Shown in pieces: positions 1 to 6,472 of a stretch of 8,322 nucleotides of DNA (position 1 is the first letter of the stretch; the number at the start of each line of letters is the position of its first letter). The stretch is from an uncultured Clostridia bacterium (lineage in GTDB: Bacteria; Bacillota; Clostridia; Peptostreptococcales; Acidaminobacteraceae): contig CALFKA010000237.1 in assembly GCA_937880545.1 (NCBI GenBank), positions 1 to 8,322 on the forward strand. The letters run 5' to 3'. Position numbers and translations under genes: made by a program. The notes under the pieces were generated by a model. The model saw nothing but the letters and a program-made list of their open reading frames with translations, was not told the origin of the DNA and made no database searches.

Positions 1-177
1 TTCCTCCATGAACTCACCTGAAATCTCATCGTGGAATTCGGAGGGAATATAACGGAGGGCATTGGCGAGCGCCAATTCCTTCTCACTGTCACTTAAGGGA
101 CAGGGTCGTCTTGGGGCACGTCGAATTCCCGGAAGGAATGATTTCTTTTCGGGAAGTCGCTCAAATGTCAGATTCAT
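1..177 (-). CDS. hutU: Urocanate hydratase, N-terminal 59 codons (cut by window edge)
   Basis: Urocanate hydratase converts urocanate to 4-imidazolone-5-propionate with tightly bound NAD+, the second step of histidine degradation to glutamate in the cytoplasm. Only the first 59 residues are present. The reading frame starts at ATG 177-175 and stays open to the window edge. It contains GIRRAP (about residues 18-23) followed by ALRYIPSEFH (about 43-52) and EFMEE. From memory of the family, this matches the N-terminal extension of the long clostridial and fusobacterial form of the enzyme. The start is supported by AGGAGG at 182-187, four bases upstream. The stop codon of the upstream dehydrogenase overlaps this ribosome binding site, so the two genes are almost certainly cotranscribed and probably translationally coupled. 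The catalytic part lies outside the window, so the call rests on the N-terminus alone. Confidence 0.75.
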   Translation of the reverse strand, partial: MNLTFERLPEKKSFLPGIRRAPRRPCPLSDSEKELALANALRYIPSEFHDEISGEFMEE

Positions 178-181
178 AAAA

Positions 182-187
182 CCTCCT
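182..187 (-). promoter_or_regulatory. Ribosome binding site of hutU, overlapping the upstream stop codon
   Basis: A perfect AGGAGG (minus strand) lies four bases before ATG 177. The last two bases of the site are shared with the TAG stop (186-188) of the threonine dehydrogenase. This fixes the hutU start and implies translational coupling. Confidence 0.8.
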
Positions 188-1124
188 ATTTTGAGGAGAG
201 CTTTTCTAGCATATCCACGGTCATGGCATCGAGATCATATTGAGGATTGAATCCCCACTGTTTTTTTGCCTCCGTGCAGTCCAAGCTATCAGGCCAGCTC
301 TCCGCAATCGCCTGACGCACAGGATCAACGTCGTAATCGAGGGTAAAATCGGGCATGACTTTCTGGATGGAAACTTTCAGTTCTTCCGGATCAAAACTCA
401 TGGAAGATACGTTGAAGGCATTTCGGTCTACCAATTTGGCAGGATCAGCTTCCATGAGATCGATGATGCTCTCCACCGCATCAGGCATGTACATCATATC
501 CATCTTTGTTCCGGCTGCGATAAATGATGTGTAGTGCTTCTGTTTCAGCGCGTCATAGTAGATGTGAACGGCATAGTCTGTCGTACCTCCTCCGGGAAGG
601 GCTTTATAGGAGATCAATCCCGGGAAGCGCAGGCCTCTCGTGTCAATGCCGAATTTGAGATGATAGTAGTCACAGAGGAGTTCTCCTGCGACCTTGCTGA
701 CGCCATACGCTGTCGTCGGTCTCTGGATCGTCACCTGTGGAGTATTGACTTTGGGAGTGGAGGGACCAAAGGCTCCGATGGAGCTTGGCACGAAGAGTGC
801 TGTTCCCAGTTCTTTCGATACATCGAGTGCATTCTGAAGTCCACCCATGTTGATATGCCACAGAAGTTCAGGATCCTTCTCCCCTACCGCTGACAAGACC
901 GCTGCCAGGTGCAGGATGGTATCGACATTGTGCTTTTTGGCAATCTCATAGAAAGCCTTACCATCGGTCACGTCGAGTTTTTCAAACAGCGGTTCATTTG
1001 GGATGTCGGCGCTGACACCGCGAGCGGATGTGATGACATTCTCCTTGCCATACAACTCTCGCAGTCTCTCAGCGAGATCGACTCCGATCTGTCCAGTGGA
1101 TCCTGTAATCAGAATTTTCTTCAT
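186..1124 (-). CDS. L-threonine 3-dehydrogenase, NAD-dependent epimerase/SDR type
   Basis: Predicted to oxidise L-threonine to 2-amino-3-ketobutyrate with NAD+, which then yields glycine and acetyl-CoA or aminoacetone. The protein has 312 residues, the usual size for the extended-SDR threonine dehydrogenases. It shows the Rossmann motif GSTGQIG (8-14), an LDV acidic loop (50-52), PSSIGAFGPSTP (113-124), the catalytic pair Y140xxxK144 (YGVSK), and the family signature GGGTTDYAVHIYYDAL (178-193) with DMMYMPDA (209-216). These last blocks separate it from UDP-sugar epimerases of the same fold and from the zinc-dependent Tdh family. The start at ATG 1124 has a GGGGG-type Shine-Dalgarno at 1131-1135. 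It is followed at once by hutU, suggesting a threonine and histidine fermentation operon. A promoter at 1443-1472 and a long structured leader precede it. Confidence 0.9.
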   Translation of the reverse strand: MKKILITGSTGQIGVDLAERLRELYGKENVITSARGVSADIPNEPLFEKLDVTDGKAFYEIAKKHNVDTILHLAAVLSAVGEKDPELLWHINMGGLQNALDVSKELGTALFVPSSIGAFGPSTPKVNTPQVTIQRPTTAYGVSKVAGELLCDYYHLKFGIDTRGLRFPGLISYKALPGGGTTDYAVHIYYDALKQKHYTSFIAAGTKMDMMYMPDAVESIIDLMEADPAKLVDRNAFNVSSMSFDPEELKVSIQKVMPDFTLDYDVDPVRQAIAESWPDSLDCTEAKKQWGFNPQYDLDAMTVDMLEKLSSK

Positions 1125-1436
1125 GTACTTCCCCCATTCTTATTGTTATAGGCTTATGTGAATCAAAAGCTCGGCAGTAAAGTGCCTCCACTCTTTCACG
1201 TAAACGGAAAGGCGGTTGTGTTTCTACACTTATTGAGTCATGGTACCGATAGTCCGCGTTTCTTAATGACACTTTTTTTGTCATGTGGCTCGGACTCATC
1301 AGAAGACTCCTGTGTAATACCACCGTCTTCTGTGAAAAAGCGGCCTTCGATTTCATGCCGCCTATAATGATCTGTTTCATGGCAGAAAAGCAGCGGATTT
1401 TCAAGCTTTTTTCACTCGCTATTCTCCACTCTCTTC
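1125..1436 (-). promoter_or_regulatory. Long structured 5' leader of the threonine dehydrogenase operon
   Basis: About 310 nt separate the predicted transcription start (about 1436) from the dehydrogenase ATG, and no convincing gene lies in it. On the minus strand there are clear inverted repeats. GTGAAAAAAGC (1405-1415) can pair with GCTTTTTCAC (1332-1341). CAGAAGAC (1325-1332) pairs perfectly with GTCTTCTG (1300-1307). AGTCCG (1291-1296) pairs with CGGACT (1251-1256), enclosing ATGACA/TGTCAT (1279-1284 with 1266-1271). GGCA pairs with TGCC at 1173-1186. A 9-mer AGAGTGGAG occurs at both ends (1424-1432 and 1186-1194). There is no T-box consensus and no known riboswitch core that I recognise. 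It is either an unassigned cis-regulatory RNA or a separate non-coding RNA; what it senses is unknown. Confidence 0.5.
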
Positions 1437-1442
1437 GTTATG

Positions 1443-1472
1443 ATTATAACTGTTGAAATCGCACAGTGTCAA
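1443..1472 (-). promoter_or_regulatory. Sigma-A promoter upstream of the threonine dehydrogenase leader
   Basis: The minus strand reads TTGACA (1467-1472), an 18-nt spacer, then TATAAT (1443-1448). Both hexamers are perfect consensus. Transcription would start near 1436, giving a leader of about 310 nt before the dehydrogenase ATG. Confidence 0.8.
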
Positions 1473-1563
1473 CGAACGCATAGGAGGGTGTCGGTCTAAA
1501 ACCGGTGCTTTCATGCTGTACAAGGATGTCTGTCATAAAAGAGGTTTTTCTCTCGTTCGTGCT
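1473..1563. other. Intergenic stretch after 6PGDH, no clear terminator
   Basis: The 91 bases between the end of the 6-phosphogluconate dehydrogenase gene and the next promoter hold only weak inverted repeats: a 5-bp AT-rich stem near 1565, AGAG/CTCT followed by TTTT around 1530, and a 4-bp CGGT/ACCG stem near 1497. None is strong enough to call a terminator, so some read-through into the dehydrogenase operon is possible. Confidence 0.4.
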
Positions 1564-2457
1564 CTATTTTTTATAGACCTGATGACCGCCAAAGGCTCGC
1601 CGCAGAAGGGCTACAACCCTTTCACTCAGGTGATCAGCGTCTTTTGTCTTAAACCTTGAAAATAGCGCAGACGCCAGTGTCGGAATTGCGACATGGCGCT
1701 CTAGAGACTCTTGCAGAGTCCAGCCCGCTTCGCCTGATGTATCGATGATGCCTCGGACCTGATCAAAGTCAGGCTCCTGAAGAACCTCCGCCGCGAGATT
1801 CATGAGGCTTCCCGATATTGTGGAGCCGTTGGACCAGATGGAGCAGGTCTGCGCCAGATCCACCGGATAGGGTCCACTGCTTAATAGATCGAGTCCTTCT
1901 CCGATAGCCGCCATCATGGCGTACTCGATACCGTTATGGACCATCTTCACGTAGTGACCGCTTCCACTCTCTCCGAGATAAGCATAACCGCCTTCATGGG
2001 CCAGATCGACAAAGAGCCTCTCCACACGGCGCACAACGGACTCCTCGCCGCCCACCATGAAACAGGCTCCTTTTCGCAGGCCCTCTAATCCTCCGCCGAT
2101 CCCGACATCAATGTAACCAACTCCTAAGCGCTTCCATCTGTCATGACGGAGAATGGTGTCCTTATAATGACAATTGCCCCCATCCAAGAGGATATCATCC
2201 TCTCTTAAGTAGGGGGCAAGCTGATCTTGTATTTCATCCATCGCCAAAGCAGGCACCATGAGCCAAATCACGCGAGGCGTGCTCTGGCAGGCAAAAAACG
2301 GATCGAGTTCGTTAAATATCGACACGCCGCGGAGACGCTCTGTCTTCTCGAGTTCCAGCGGACTCCGGTTAAACAGGCACACAGCGTGTCCTGTCTCCAT
2401 CAGGCGAAGTGCTAATGCCTCCCCCATCTTTCCTCCACCATACACTCCAACCTGCAT
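1564..2457 (-). CDS. gnd: 6-phosphogluconate dehydrogenase, decarboxylating, short form
   Basis: Oxidatively decarboxylates 6-phosphogluconate to ribulose 5-phosphate. At 297 residues it belongs to the short class (YqeC/GndA-like), not the roughly 470-residue class. Visible features are the Rossmann motif GGGKMG (7-12), DGGN (92-95), the substrate loop DVGIGGGLEGLRKG (117-130), and the catalytic stretch KMVHNGIEYAMM (171-182) with K171, N175 and E178. The end GGHQVYKK resembles the GGH(A)VK end of the family. The loop after the second beta strand reads FNRS (29-32), a basic NADP-type loop, where many short-class enzymes have an acidic residue for NAD. The start is set by GGGAGGAG at 2461-2468, five bases before ATG. 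It lies 57 bases downstream of asnS without a terminator, so cotranscription is likely. Confidence 0.88.
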   Translation of the reverse strand: MQVGVYGGGKMGEALALRLMETGHAVCLFNRSPLELEKTERLRGVSIFNELDPFFACQSTPRVIWLMVPALAMDEIQDQLAPYLREDDILLDGGNCHYKDTILRHDRWKRLGVGYIDVGIGGGLEGLRKGACFMVGGEESVVRRVERLFVDLAHEGGYAYLGESGSGHYVKMVHNGIEYAMMAAIGEGLDLLSSGPYPVDLAQTCSIWSNGSTISGSLMNLAAEVLQEPDFDQVRGIIDTSGEAGWTLQESLERHVAIPTLASALFSRFKTKDADHLSERVVALLRRAFGGHQVYKK

Positions 2458-2514
2458 AAGCTCCTCCCAAATGACGGCACCCGGCTTAGGTCGTATTTCT
2501 GCCGGAAGTAAAAT

Positions 2515-3897
2515 CTAGAAGTTCGCGGTTCTAGGTGTTCGCGGATAGGCGATGACGTCGCGGATATTAGCTACCGCAGTGACGTACTGCAGCATGCGCT
2601 CAAATCCGAGGCCAAAGCCAGAGTGAACAGCCGTGCCGAAGCGGCGCAGATCGAGATACCATTCATAGTTCTCCATGTGCATCTCACGCTCTTCGATGGC
2701 GGCTTTGAGGCGCTCATAGTTTTCTTCGCGTTCTGAGCCTCCGACGATTTCTCCTACAGCGGGAACCAAAAGATCCATCGCCCGGACGGTCTTTCCATCG
2801 GGGTTTTGTTTCATGTAGAAGCTCTTGATGGCTTTCGGGTAGTCGGTGACAAAGACCGGTCCCCCAAAGTGCTCTCCGGCAAGATACTTCTCATGCTCGG
2901 TCTGGATGTCCATCCCCCACTCCACCGGGTACTCAAACTTAATACCGGAGTCAAGGAGGATCTCTACCGCTTCCGTATAAGTGACTCTCTTAAAGGGTGT
3001 CTCCACTACGTTTTTCATTCGATCCAGTAGGGTGTTATCTAAGCGGTCATTGAAGAATTTCATCTCCTGAGGCGCTCTTTCCAGACAGGCCTTCACCAGG
3101 TGCTTGACCATGTCCTCCACCACTTGCATGTTGCACTCGAGGTCACAAAAACTCATCTCCGGCTCAATCATCCAGAACTCTGAAGCGTGGCGGGGAGTAT
3201 TGGAGTTTTCAGAGCGGAAGGTCGGCCCAAAGGTATAGACCTTTCCAAAGGTCAATGCAAAAGGCTCCACGGCGAGCTGTCCTGACACGGTCAGGAAAGT
3301 CTCTTTTCCGAAGAAGTCTTTCTTGTAGTCTACTTTTCCCTCTTCTGTCAGAGGAGGGTTCTGCATGTCGAGAGTGGTGACGCGGAACATATCTCCGGCT
3401 CCCTCGGCGTCTGTCCCTGTAATGAGAGGGGTATGGACATAGATGAAGCCTCTCTCCTGGAAGAATTCGTGCACTGCAAAGGCGAGGATGCTTCGCATTC
3501 GAAAAACTGCCTGGAACATATTGGTACGGGGGCGCAGGTGCTCAATCGTGCGCAGGTACTCCAAGGTATGGCGCTTCTTCTGAAGCGGAAAGTCCTTGTC
3601 GCTTTCCCCCAGTACTACGATTTTCTCAGCAGCCAGCTCATAGGGCTGTTTGGCGGCAGGTGAAGCGACCAGCTCTCCGTGCACCTCGATAGTAGAGGAC
3701 AATCCCAAATGGTCAATCTCCTCATAATTAGCAAGCTCCGGTGAAAAGACTATTTGCAGCGGATCCATCTGACTTCCGTCATTGAGTTCAATAAAGCCCA
3801 CATTGGTGGAAAGTCTCTTGTTGCGGATCCATCCGGAGACGACCAGCGCTTTGCCCAGATACTCATCCGGGTGCGCCAACAGCTCTTTGATTAGCAT
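2515..3897 (-). CDS. asnS: Asparagine--tRNA ligase
   Basis: Class IIb aminoacyl-tRNA synthetase that charges tRNA-Asn with asparagine in the cytoplasm. Its 460 residues agree with the roughly 465 of the E. coli enzyme. The N-terminal OB-fold anticodon-binding domain covers about residues 15-100 (VSGWIRNKR at 20-28). The catalytic core follows with motif 1 around FIYVHTPLITG (151-161), motif 2 FRSENSNTPRHASEFWMIEPE in the 227-247 region (R228, E230), and motif 3 GFGLGFERML (427-436). The start is supported by AGGAGG at 3903-3908, five bases upstream of ATG 3897. An extended -10 promoter at 4018-4046 drives it through a leader of about 115 nt with three hairpins. Presence of AsnRS argues that Asn-tRNA need not be made by the amidotransferase route. 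Confidence 0.97.
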   Translation of the reverse strand: MLIKELLAHPDEYLGKALVVSGWIRNKRLSTNVGFIELNDGSQMDPLQIVFSPELANYEEIDHLGLSSTIEVHGELVASPAAKQPYELAAEKIVVLGESDKDFPLQKKRHTLEYLRTIEHLRPRTNMFQAVFRMRSILAFAVHEFFQERGFIYVHTPLITGTDAEGAGDMFRVTTLDMQNPPLTEEGKVDYKKDFFGKETFLTVSGQLAVEPFALTFGKVYTFGPTFRSENSNTPRHASEFWMIEPEMSFCDLECNMQVVEDMVKHLVKACLERAPQEMKFFNDRLDNTLLDRMKNVVETPFKRVTYTEAVEILLDSGIKFEYPVEWGMDIQTEHEKYLAGEHFGGPVFVTDYPKAIKSFYMKQNPDGKTVRAMDLLVPAVGEIVGGSEREENYERLKAAIEEREMHMENYEWYLDLRRFGTAVHSGFGLGFERMLQYVTAVANIRDVIAYPRTPRTANF

Positions 3898-3916
3898 GTA
3901 TTCCTCCTCTAAAGAA

Positions 3917-3938
3917 AGCGGCTCGTGATCAAGCCGCT
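3917..3938 (-). terminator. Terminator-like hairpin in the asnS leader (candidate attenuator)
   Basis: On the minus strand AGCGGCT (3932-3938) pairs with AGCCGCT (3917-3923), and a U-G pair can extend the stem to eight pairs. It is followed by TTTCTTT and then, within a few bases, by the asnS AGGAGG site. The shape fits an intrinsic terminator with an interrupted U-tract. Because it lies between promoter and gene it would have to be conditional. No T-box consensus and no obvious antiterminator arm were found. Confidence 0.45.
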
Positions 3939-3971
3939 GACATCGAAATCTGTGATGGTAGGACTATAAGT

Positions 3972-3988
3972 TATTTTAGCCTAAAATA
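3972..3988. repeat. Perfect 8-bp dyad in the asnS leader
   Basis: TATTTTAG and CTAAAATA flank one central base, a perfect 17-bp dyad about 25-40 bases downstream of the predicted asnS start point. It could be a protein-binding operator or, as RNA, a 6-bp hairpin with a 5-nt loop. Confidence 0.5.
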
Positions 3989-3995
3989 TCCTTTT

Positions 3996-4012
3996 CTGTC
4001 ATCATTTGACAG
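3996..4012. repeat. Inverted repeat at the asnS transcription start
   Basis: CTGTCA (3996-4001) and TGACAG (4007-4012) are perfect inverted arms with a 5-base loop. They begin at the predicted +1 of asnS. This is a typical place for a repressor operator, or for a 5'-terminal RNA hairpin that stabilises the transcript. Confidence 0.45.
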
Positions 4013-4017
4013 GATTA

Positions 4018-4046
4018 ATTATACCAATGCAATTGCGTAAGGTCAA
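4018..4046 (-). promoter_or_regulatory. asnS promoter, extended -10
   Basis: The minus strand reads TTGACC (4041-4046), a 17-nt spacer, and TATAAT (4018-4023). TGG immediately precedes the -10, giving the extended TGn element. The predicted start is near 4011, about 115 nt before the asnS ATG. Confidence 0.8.
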
Positions 4047-4079
4047 CGAAGTCGCAGGGGACGAAGATACCAGAGGGTC

Positions 4080-4108
4080 TTGGATTTTCTCACGCATTTG
4101 GCTACAAT
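4080..4108 (+). promoter_or_regulatory. Promoter of the small ferredoxin gene
   Basis: TTGGAT (4080-4085), a 17-nt spacer and TACAAT (4103-4108) form a good sigma-A promoter. The start point would fall near 4115, inside the AGGAGGG ribosome site (4114-4120), so the transcript would have almost no leader. Its -35 lies about 35 bases from the -35 of the divergent asnS promoter. Confidence 0.55.
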
Positions 4109-4125
4109 AAAACAGGAGGGATAGC

Positions 4126-4302
4126 ATGATCCATATCGACGAATCTGCCTGTAACCTGTGTGAAGCCTGTGTGGAGGTCTGCCCGATGGGTGTGCTCGAT
4201 ACTACAAGAGGCTATTTGCACCTGGATGAGACCCGGTGCATAAGCTGCCACATCTGTGTCATCCACTGTCCTCAGAAAGCGCTATCAATTGCGAGACGAT
4301 GA
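4126..4302 (+). CDS. 2[4Fe-4S] ferredoxin, 58 residues
   Basis: A small electron carrier with two complete bacterial ferredoxin motifs. C9xxC12xxC15xxxC19-P and C38xxC41xxC44xxxC48-P bind two [4Fe-4S] clusters, with the last cysteine of each set completing the other cluster in the usual cross-over manner. It has no signal peptide or extra domain, so it is a cytoplasmic clostridial-type ferredoxin. The ATG at 4126 is preceded by AGGAGGG (4114-4120) and a promoter at 4080-4108. It is the only plus-strand gene in the window, divergent from asnS. Its last 18 bp overlap the end of the convergent tex gene. No terminator is visible after it. Its redox partner cannot be told from the context. Confidence 0.9.
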   Translation: MIHIDESACNLCEACVEVCPMGVLDTTRGYLHLDETRCISCHICVIHCPQKALSIARR

Positions 4303-6387
4303 GCGCATGGAAAGGGAGACCTTCCCACGTTCCTTATCCACTCCAATGATGCGTACCTTTACCACATCAGATACTTTGACGACTTCCGACGGATCCTTGA
4401 CAAATCGATCAGCAAGCTGAGAGATATGTACAAGCCCGTCGTTTTTAATACCGATATCCACAAATGCTCCAAAAGCGACGACATTGCGAACGGTTCCCTG
4501 AAGTTCCATGCCGACCTCCAGGTCATCGATGGAAAGAACGTCTTTTCGAAAGAGGACGCCAGGAAGTTCATCGCGAGGGTCGCGCCCCGGCTTTGAAAGT
4601 TCTTCAAAGATGTCTTTAAGAGTCAGCTCTCCTATACCTGCCGCAGAGGCTTCTTTTTTCACATTCATTCCGTGCAGATCTTTGCCCATATAGGCGCGTG
4701 CAATCGCATAACTCTCCGGATGCACCGCTGTATTGTCAAGGGGATCAGTGCTCTCGGGGATCCGCAGAAAGCCTGCACACTGCTCAAAGGTCTTCGGTCC
4801 CACTCCCTTTACCTTTAAAATCTCCTTGCGACTTTGAAAGCCTCCCACCTGATCCTTGTGAGCAACCATGTTCTTGGCGATGGTGGGGGTGATCCCGGAT
4901 ACATAACTGAGTAAACTCCAAGACGCCTGATTGATGTTGACGCCGACTCTGTTGACGCAGTTTTCTACGACTCCTTCCAGAGCTGCACTCAGCTGCTTTT
5001 GATTGACGTCATGCTGGTACTGCCCCACCCCAATGTGTTTCGGCTCAATCTTTACCAGTTCAGCCAGTGGATCCTGTAAGCGACGTGCAATGGAGATAGC
5101 TCCGCGTACAGTGACATCGAGGGAGGGAAACTCTTCATTTCCAAGAGCACTCGCCGAGTAGATGGAGGCGCCACTCTCATTGACGATGGTGTACTGTACG
5201 GAAACCCCTTCATTTCGGATGAAGTCCGCCACGAACTGTTCGCTTTCGCGTGAGGCTGTTCCGTTTCCGATGGCAATGACACTCACACCATACTTCTTGA
5301 TAAAAGAGCGTAGCACACGAGTCGTCCCCTCAAAGTCATCTCGTGGTTTTGTGGGGTAAACCGTGGCGTGGTCGAGGACTTCTCCGAGTTCATTGATGAC
5401 AGCGAGCTTACAGCCTGTGCGATAGCCCGGATCCCATCCGAGAACAACAGAGTCTTTTAATGGAGGCTGCATGAGGTAAGGCTCAAGGTTTGTAGAGAAT
5501 ACCTTAATAGACTCCTCATCTGCCATCTCTTTCAGAGCATTTCGAATTTCTGTTTCAATAGATGGAAGCAAGAGTCTTTTGTATCCATCCTCTACTGCTT
5601 CCTGGATGTATTTGTTGGCAGCGCTGTCTTTATGAAGATATCCACGTGCAATGGCTTCAATATTATGTTCATCACTCAGAGCCACTTTCAGGCGGAGAAA
5701 ATCTTCTTTCTCTCCACGGAATAATGCAAGAATCCGGTGAGCTTTTAGCTCACGGATCTTCTCCGTGAAATCACTGTACATGGAGTAGTTGCCGGCATCC
5801 TCTCCCTTAAGAGTGCTCTCCATGACACCACGTCGGATAGCATCATCGCGAAGAAGTTTGCGGTTCTTGACATCGTCGGACATATCTTCTGCGATAATAT
5901 CCTGCGCTCCAAATAGCGCCTCGTCAACCGTGAGTTCAGTCTCGAGAGAGGGAACAAACTCTGCTAGGAAGTCATCCAGTTCTTTTTGGGAAACGGGGGA
6001 CTCCAATAGAAATTCCGCCAGCGGTAAAAGACCCTTCTCCCTCGCCGCCATCCCCCGCGTCCTCTTCTTCGGACGATACGGTCGATAGATGTCTTCGATC
6101 GCCTGTAGGGATGTGGCTTTCACCAGTGCGGCTCTATGTTCATCAGTCAAGACACCGAGCTCTTCCATCAGGCGCAGCACGTCGCTTCTGCGCTCTTCAA
6201 GGCTTCGGAGATAGGTTAACCGGGTTTCCAGTTCACGCAGCTGTGTGTCACTCAGATCCCCAGTAATCTCTTTTCGATAACGGGAGATAAAGGGAATGGT
6301 GTTTCCCTCATCGAGAAGGGCAATAGTATCTGCCACTTGCTTCTCTGTGATCTCCAGTTCTTTTGCAATTTGCTTATTAATATCCAA
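4285..6387 (-). CDS. tex: Tex family RNA-binding transcription accessory protein (YhgF/YdcI-like)
   Basis: Tex proteins are cytoplasmic nucleic-acid-binding proteins linked to transcription and ribonucleoprotein maintenance. Domains, numbered for a 700-residue product: N-terminal Tex helical region with GNTIPFISRYRKE (28-40); YqgF/RNase H-like fold from about 313 with GWDPGYRTG (317-325) and NGTASRESE (375-383); tandem helix-hairpin-helix region about 485-542 (KGVGPKTFEQ at 527-536); C-terminal S1 RNA-binding domain about 626-697. I chose TTG 6387 because GGGAGG at 6393-6398 sits five bases before it and the resulting N-terminus matches relatives such as YdcI. ATG 6408 is in frame but has no ribosome site and lies at the predicted +1. 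An upstream in-frame start at 6471 precedes the promoter and lies in the terminator of the previous unit. The 3' end overlaps the ferredoxin gene. Confidence 0.93.
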   Translation of the reverse strand: MDINKQIAKELEITEKQVADTIALLDEGNTIPFISRYRKEITGDLSDTQLRELETRLTYLRSLEERRSDVLRLMEELGVLTDEHRAALVKATSLQAIEDIYRPYRPKKRTRGMAAREKGLLPLAEFLLESPVSQKELDDFLAEFVPSLETELTVDEALFGAQDIIAEDMSDDVKNRKLLRDDAIRRGVMESTLKGEDAGNYSMYSDFTEKIRELKAHRILALFRGEKEDFLRLKVALSDEHNIEAIARGYLHKDSAANKYIQEAVEDGYKRLLLPSIETEIRNALKEMADEESIKVFSTNLEPYLMQPPLKDSVVLGWDPGYRTGCKLAVINELGEVLDHATVYPTKPRDDFEGTTRVLRSFIKKYGVSVIAIGNGTASRESEQFVADFIRNEGVSVQYTIVNESGASIYSASALGNEEFPSLDVTVRGAISIARRLQDPLAELVKIEPKHIGVGQYQHDVNQKQLSAALEGVVENCVNRVGVNINQASWSLLSYVSGITPTIAKNMVAHKDQVGGFQSRKEILKVKGVGPKTFEQCAGFLRIPESTDPLDNTAVHPESYAIARAYMGKDLHGMNVKKEASAAGIGELTLKDIFEELSKPGRDPRDELPGVLFRKDVLSIDDLEVGMELQGTVRNVVAFGAFVDIGIKNDGLVHISQLADRFVKDPSEVVKVSDVVKVRIIGVDKERGKVSLSMRSSSRN

Positions 6388-6392
6388 GAATT

Positions 6393-6398
6393 CCTCCC
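6393..6398 (-). promoter_or_regulatory. Ribosome binding site deciding the TTG start of tex
   Basis: The minus strand reads GGGAGG, then AATTC, then TTG (6387-6385) in the tex frame. No comparable site precedes ATG 6408. This favours the TTG start and a 700-residue protein over a 707-residue one. Confidence 0.65.
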
Positions 6399-6415
6399 AA
6401 ACGTTCATAACTGCT

Positions 6416-6424
6416 ATTATATCA
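6416..6424 (-). promoter_or_regulatory. Extended -10 promoter of tex
   Basis: The minus strand reads TGA directly followed by TATAAT (6416-6421), a perfect extended -10 element. The -35 region 17 bases upstream is only a T-rich tract, which extended -10 promoters tolerate. Transcription would start near 6409. Confidence 0.65.
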
Positions 6425-6434
6425 GTACTCCCGG

Positions 6435-6462
6435 AAAAAAGAAAAACCCCGGCGAGCCGAGG
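6435..6462 (-). terminator. Rho-independent terminator of the thioesterase/small-protein unit
   Basis: On the minus strand CCTCGG and CCGGGG form a six-pair stem (one U-G pair) with a CTCG tetraloop at 6447-6462. It is followed by TTTTT, C and TTTTTT. It lies 11 bases after the stop of the small membrane protein gene and just upstream of the tex promoter, cleanly separating the two units. Confidence 0.85.
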
Positions 6463-6472
6463 CAAGATCATC

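Noticed and set aside
62..893. Plus-strand open frames opposite hutU and the threonine dehydrogenase
   Set aside because: They are antisense shadows of well-supported minus-strand genes and lack ribosome sites.
1265..1290. Run of seven T on the plus strand as a plus-strand terminator
   Set aside because: The T run is in the loop of the ATGACA/TGTCAT stem, not after it, and no plus-strand gene precedes it.
1251..1302. Hammerhead-ribozyme-like core CTGATGA followed by GTCCG...CGGAC on the minus strand
   Set aside because: The stem after CTGATGA closes, but the bases after CGGAC are TATC, not GAAA. The only GAAA nearby lies inside the loop, and no matching cleavage-site strand was found.
1300..1332. 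GGTGGTA inside the 8-bp hairpin as a possible T-box
   Set aside because: The conserved bases after TGGN (ACC then GCG) are absent, no second antiterminator helix forms, and no Stem I features or terminator accompany it.
1069..1404. A 111-codon minus-strand open frame through the dehydrogenase leader
   Set aside because: It starts at a TTG without a ribosome site, overlaps the start of the dehydrogenase in another frame, and its translation resembles no protein.
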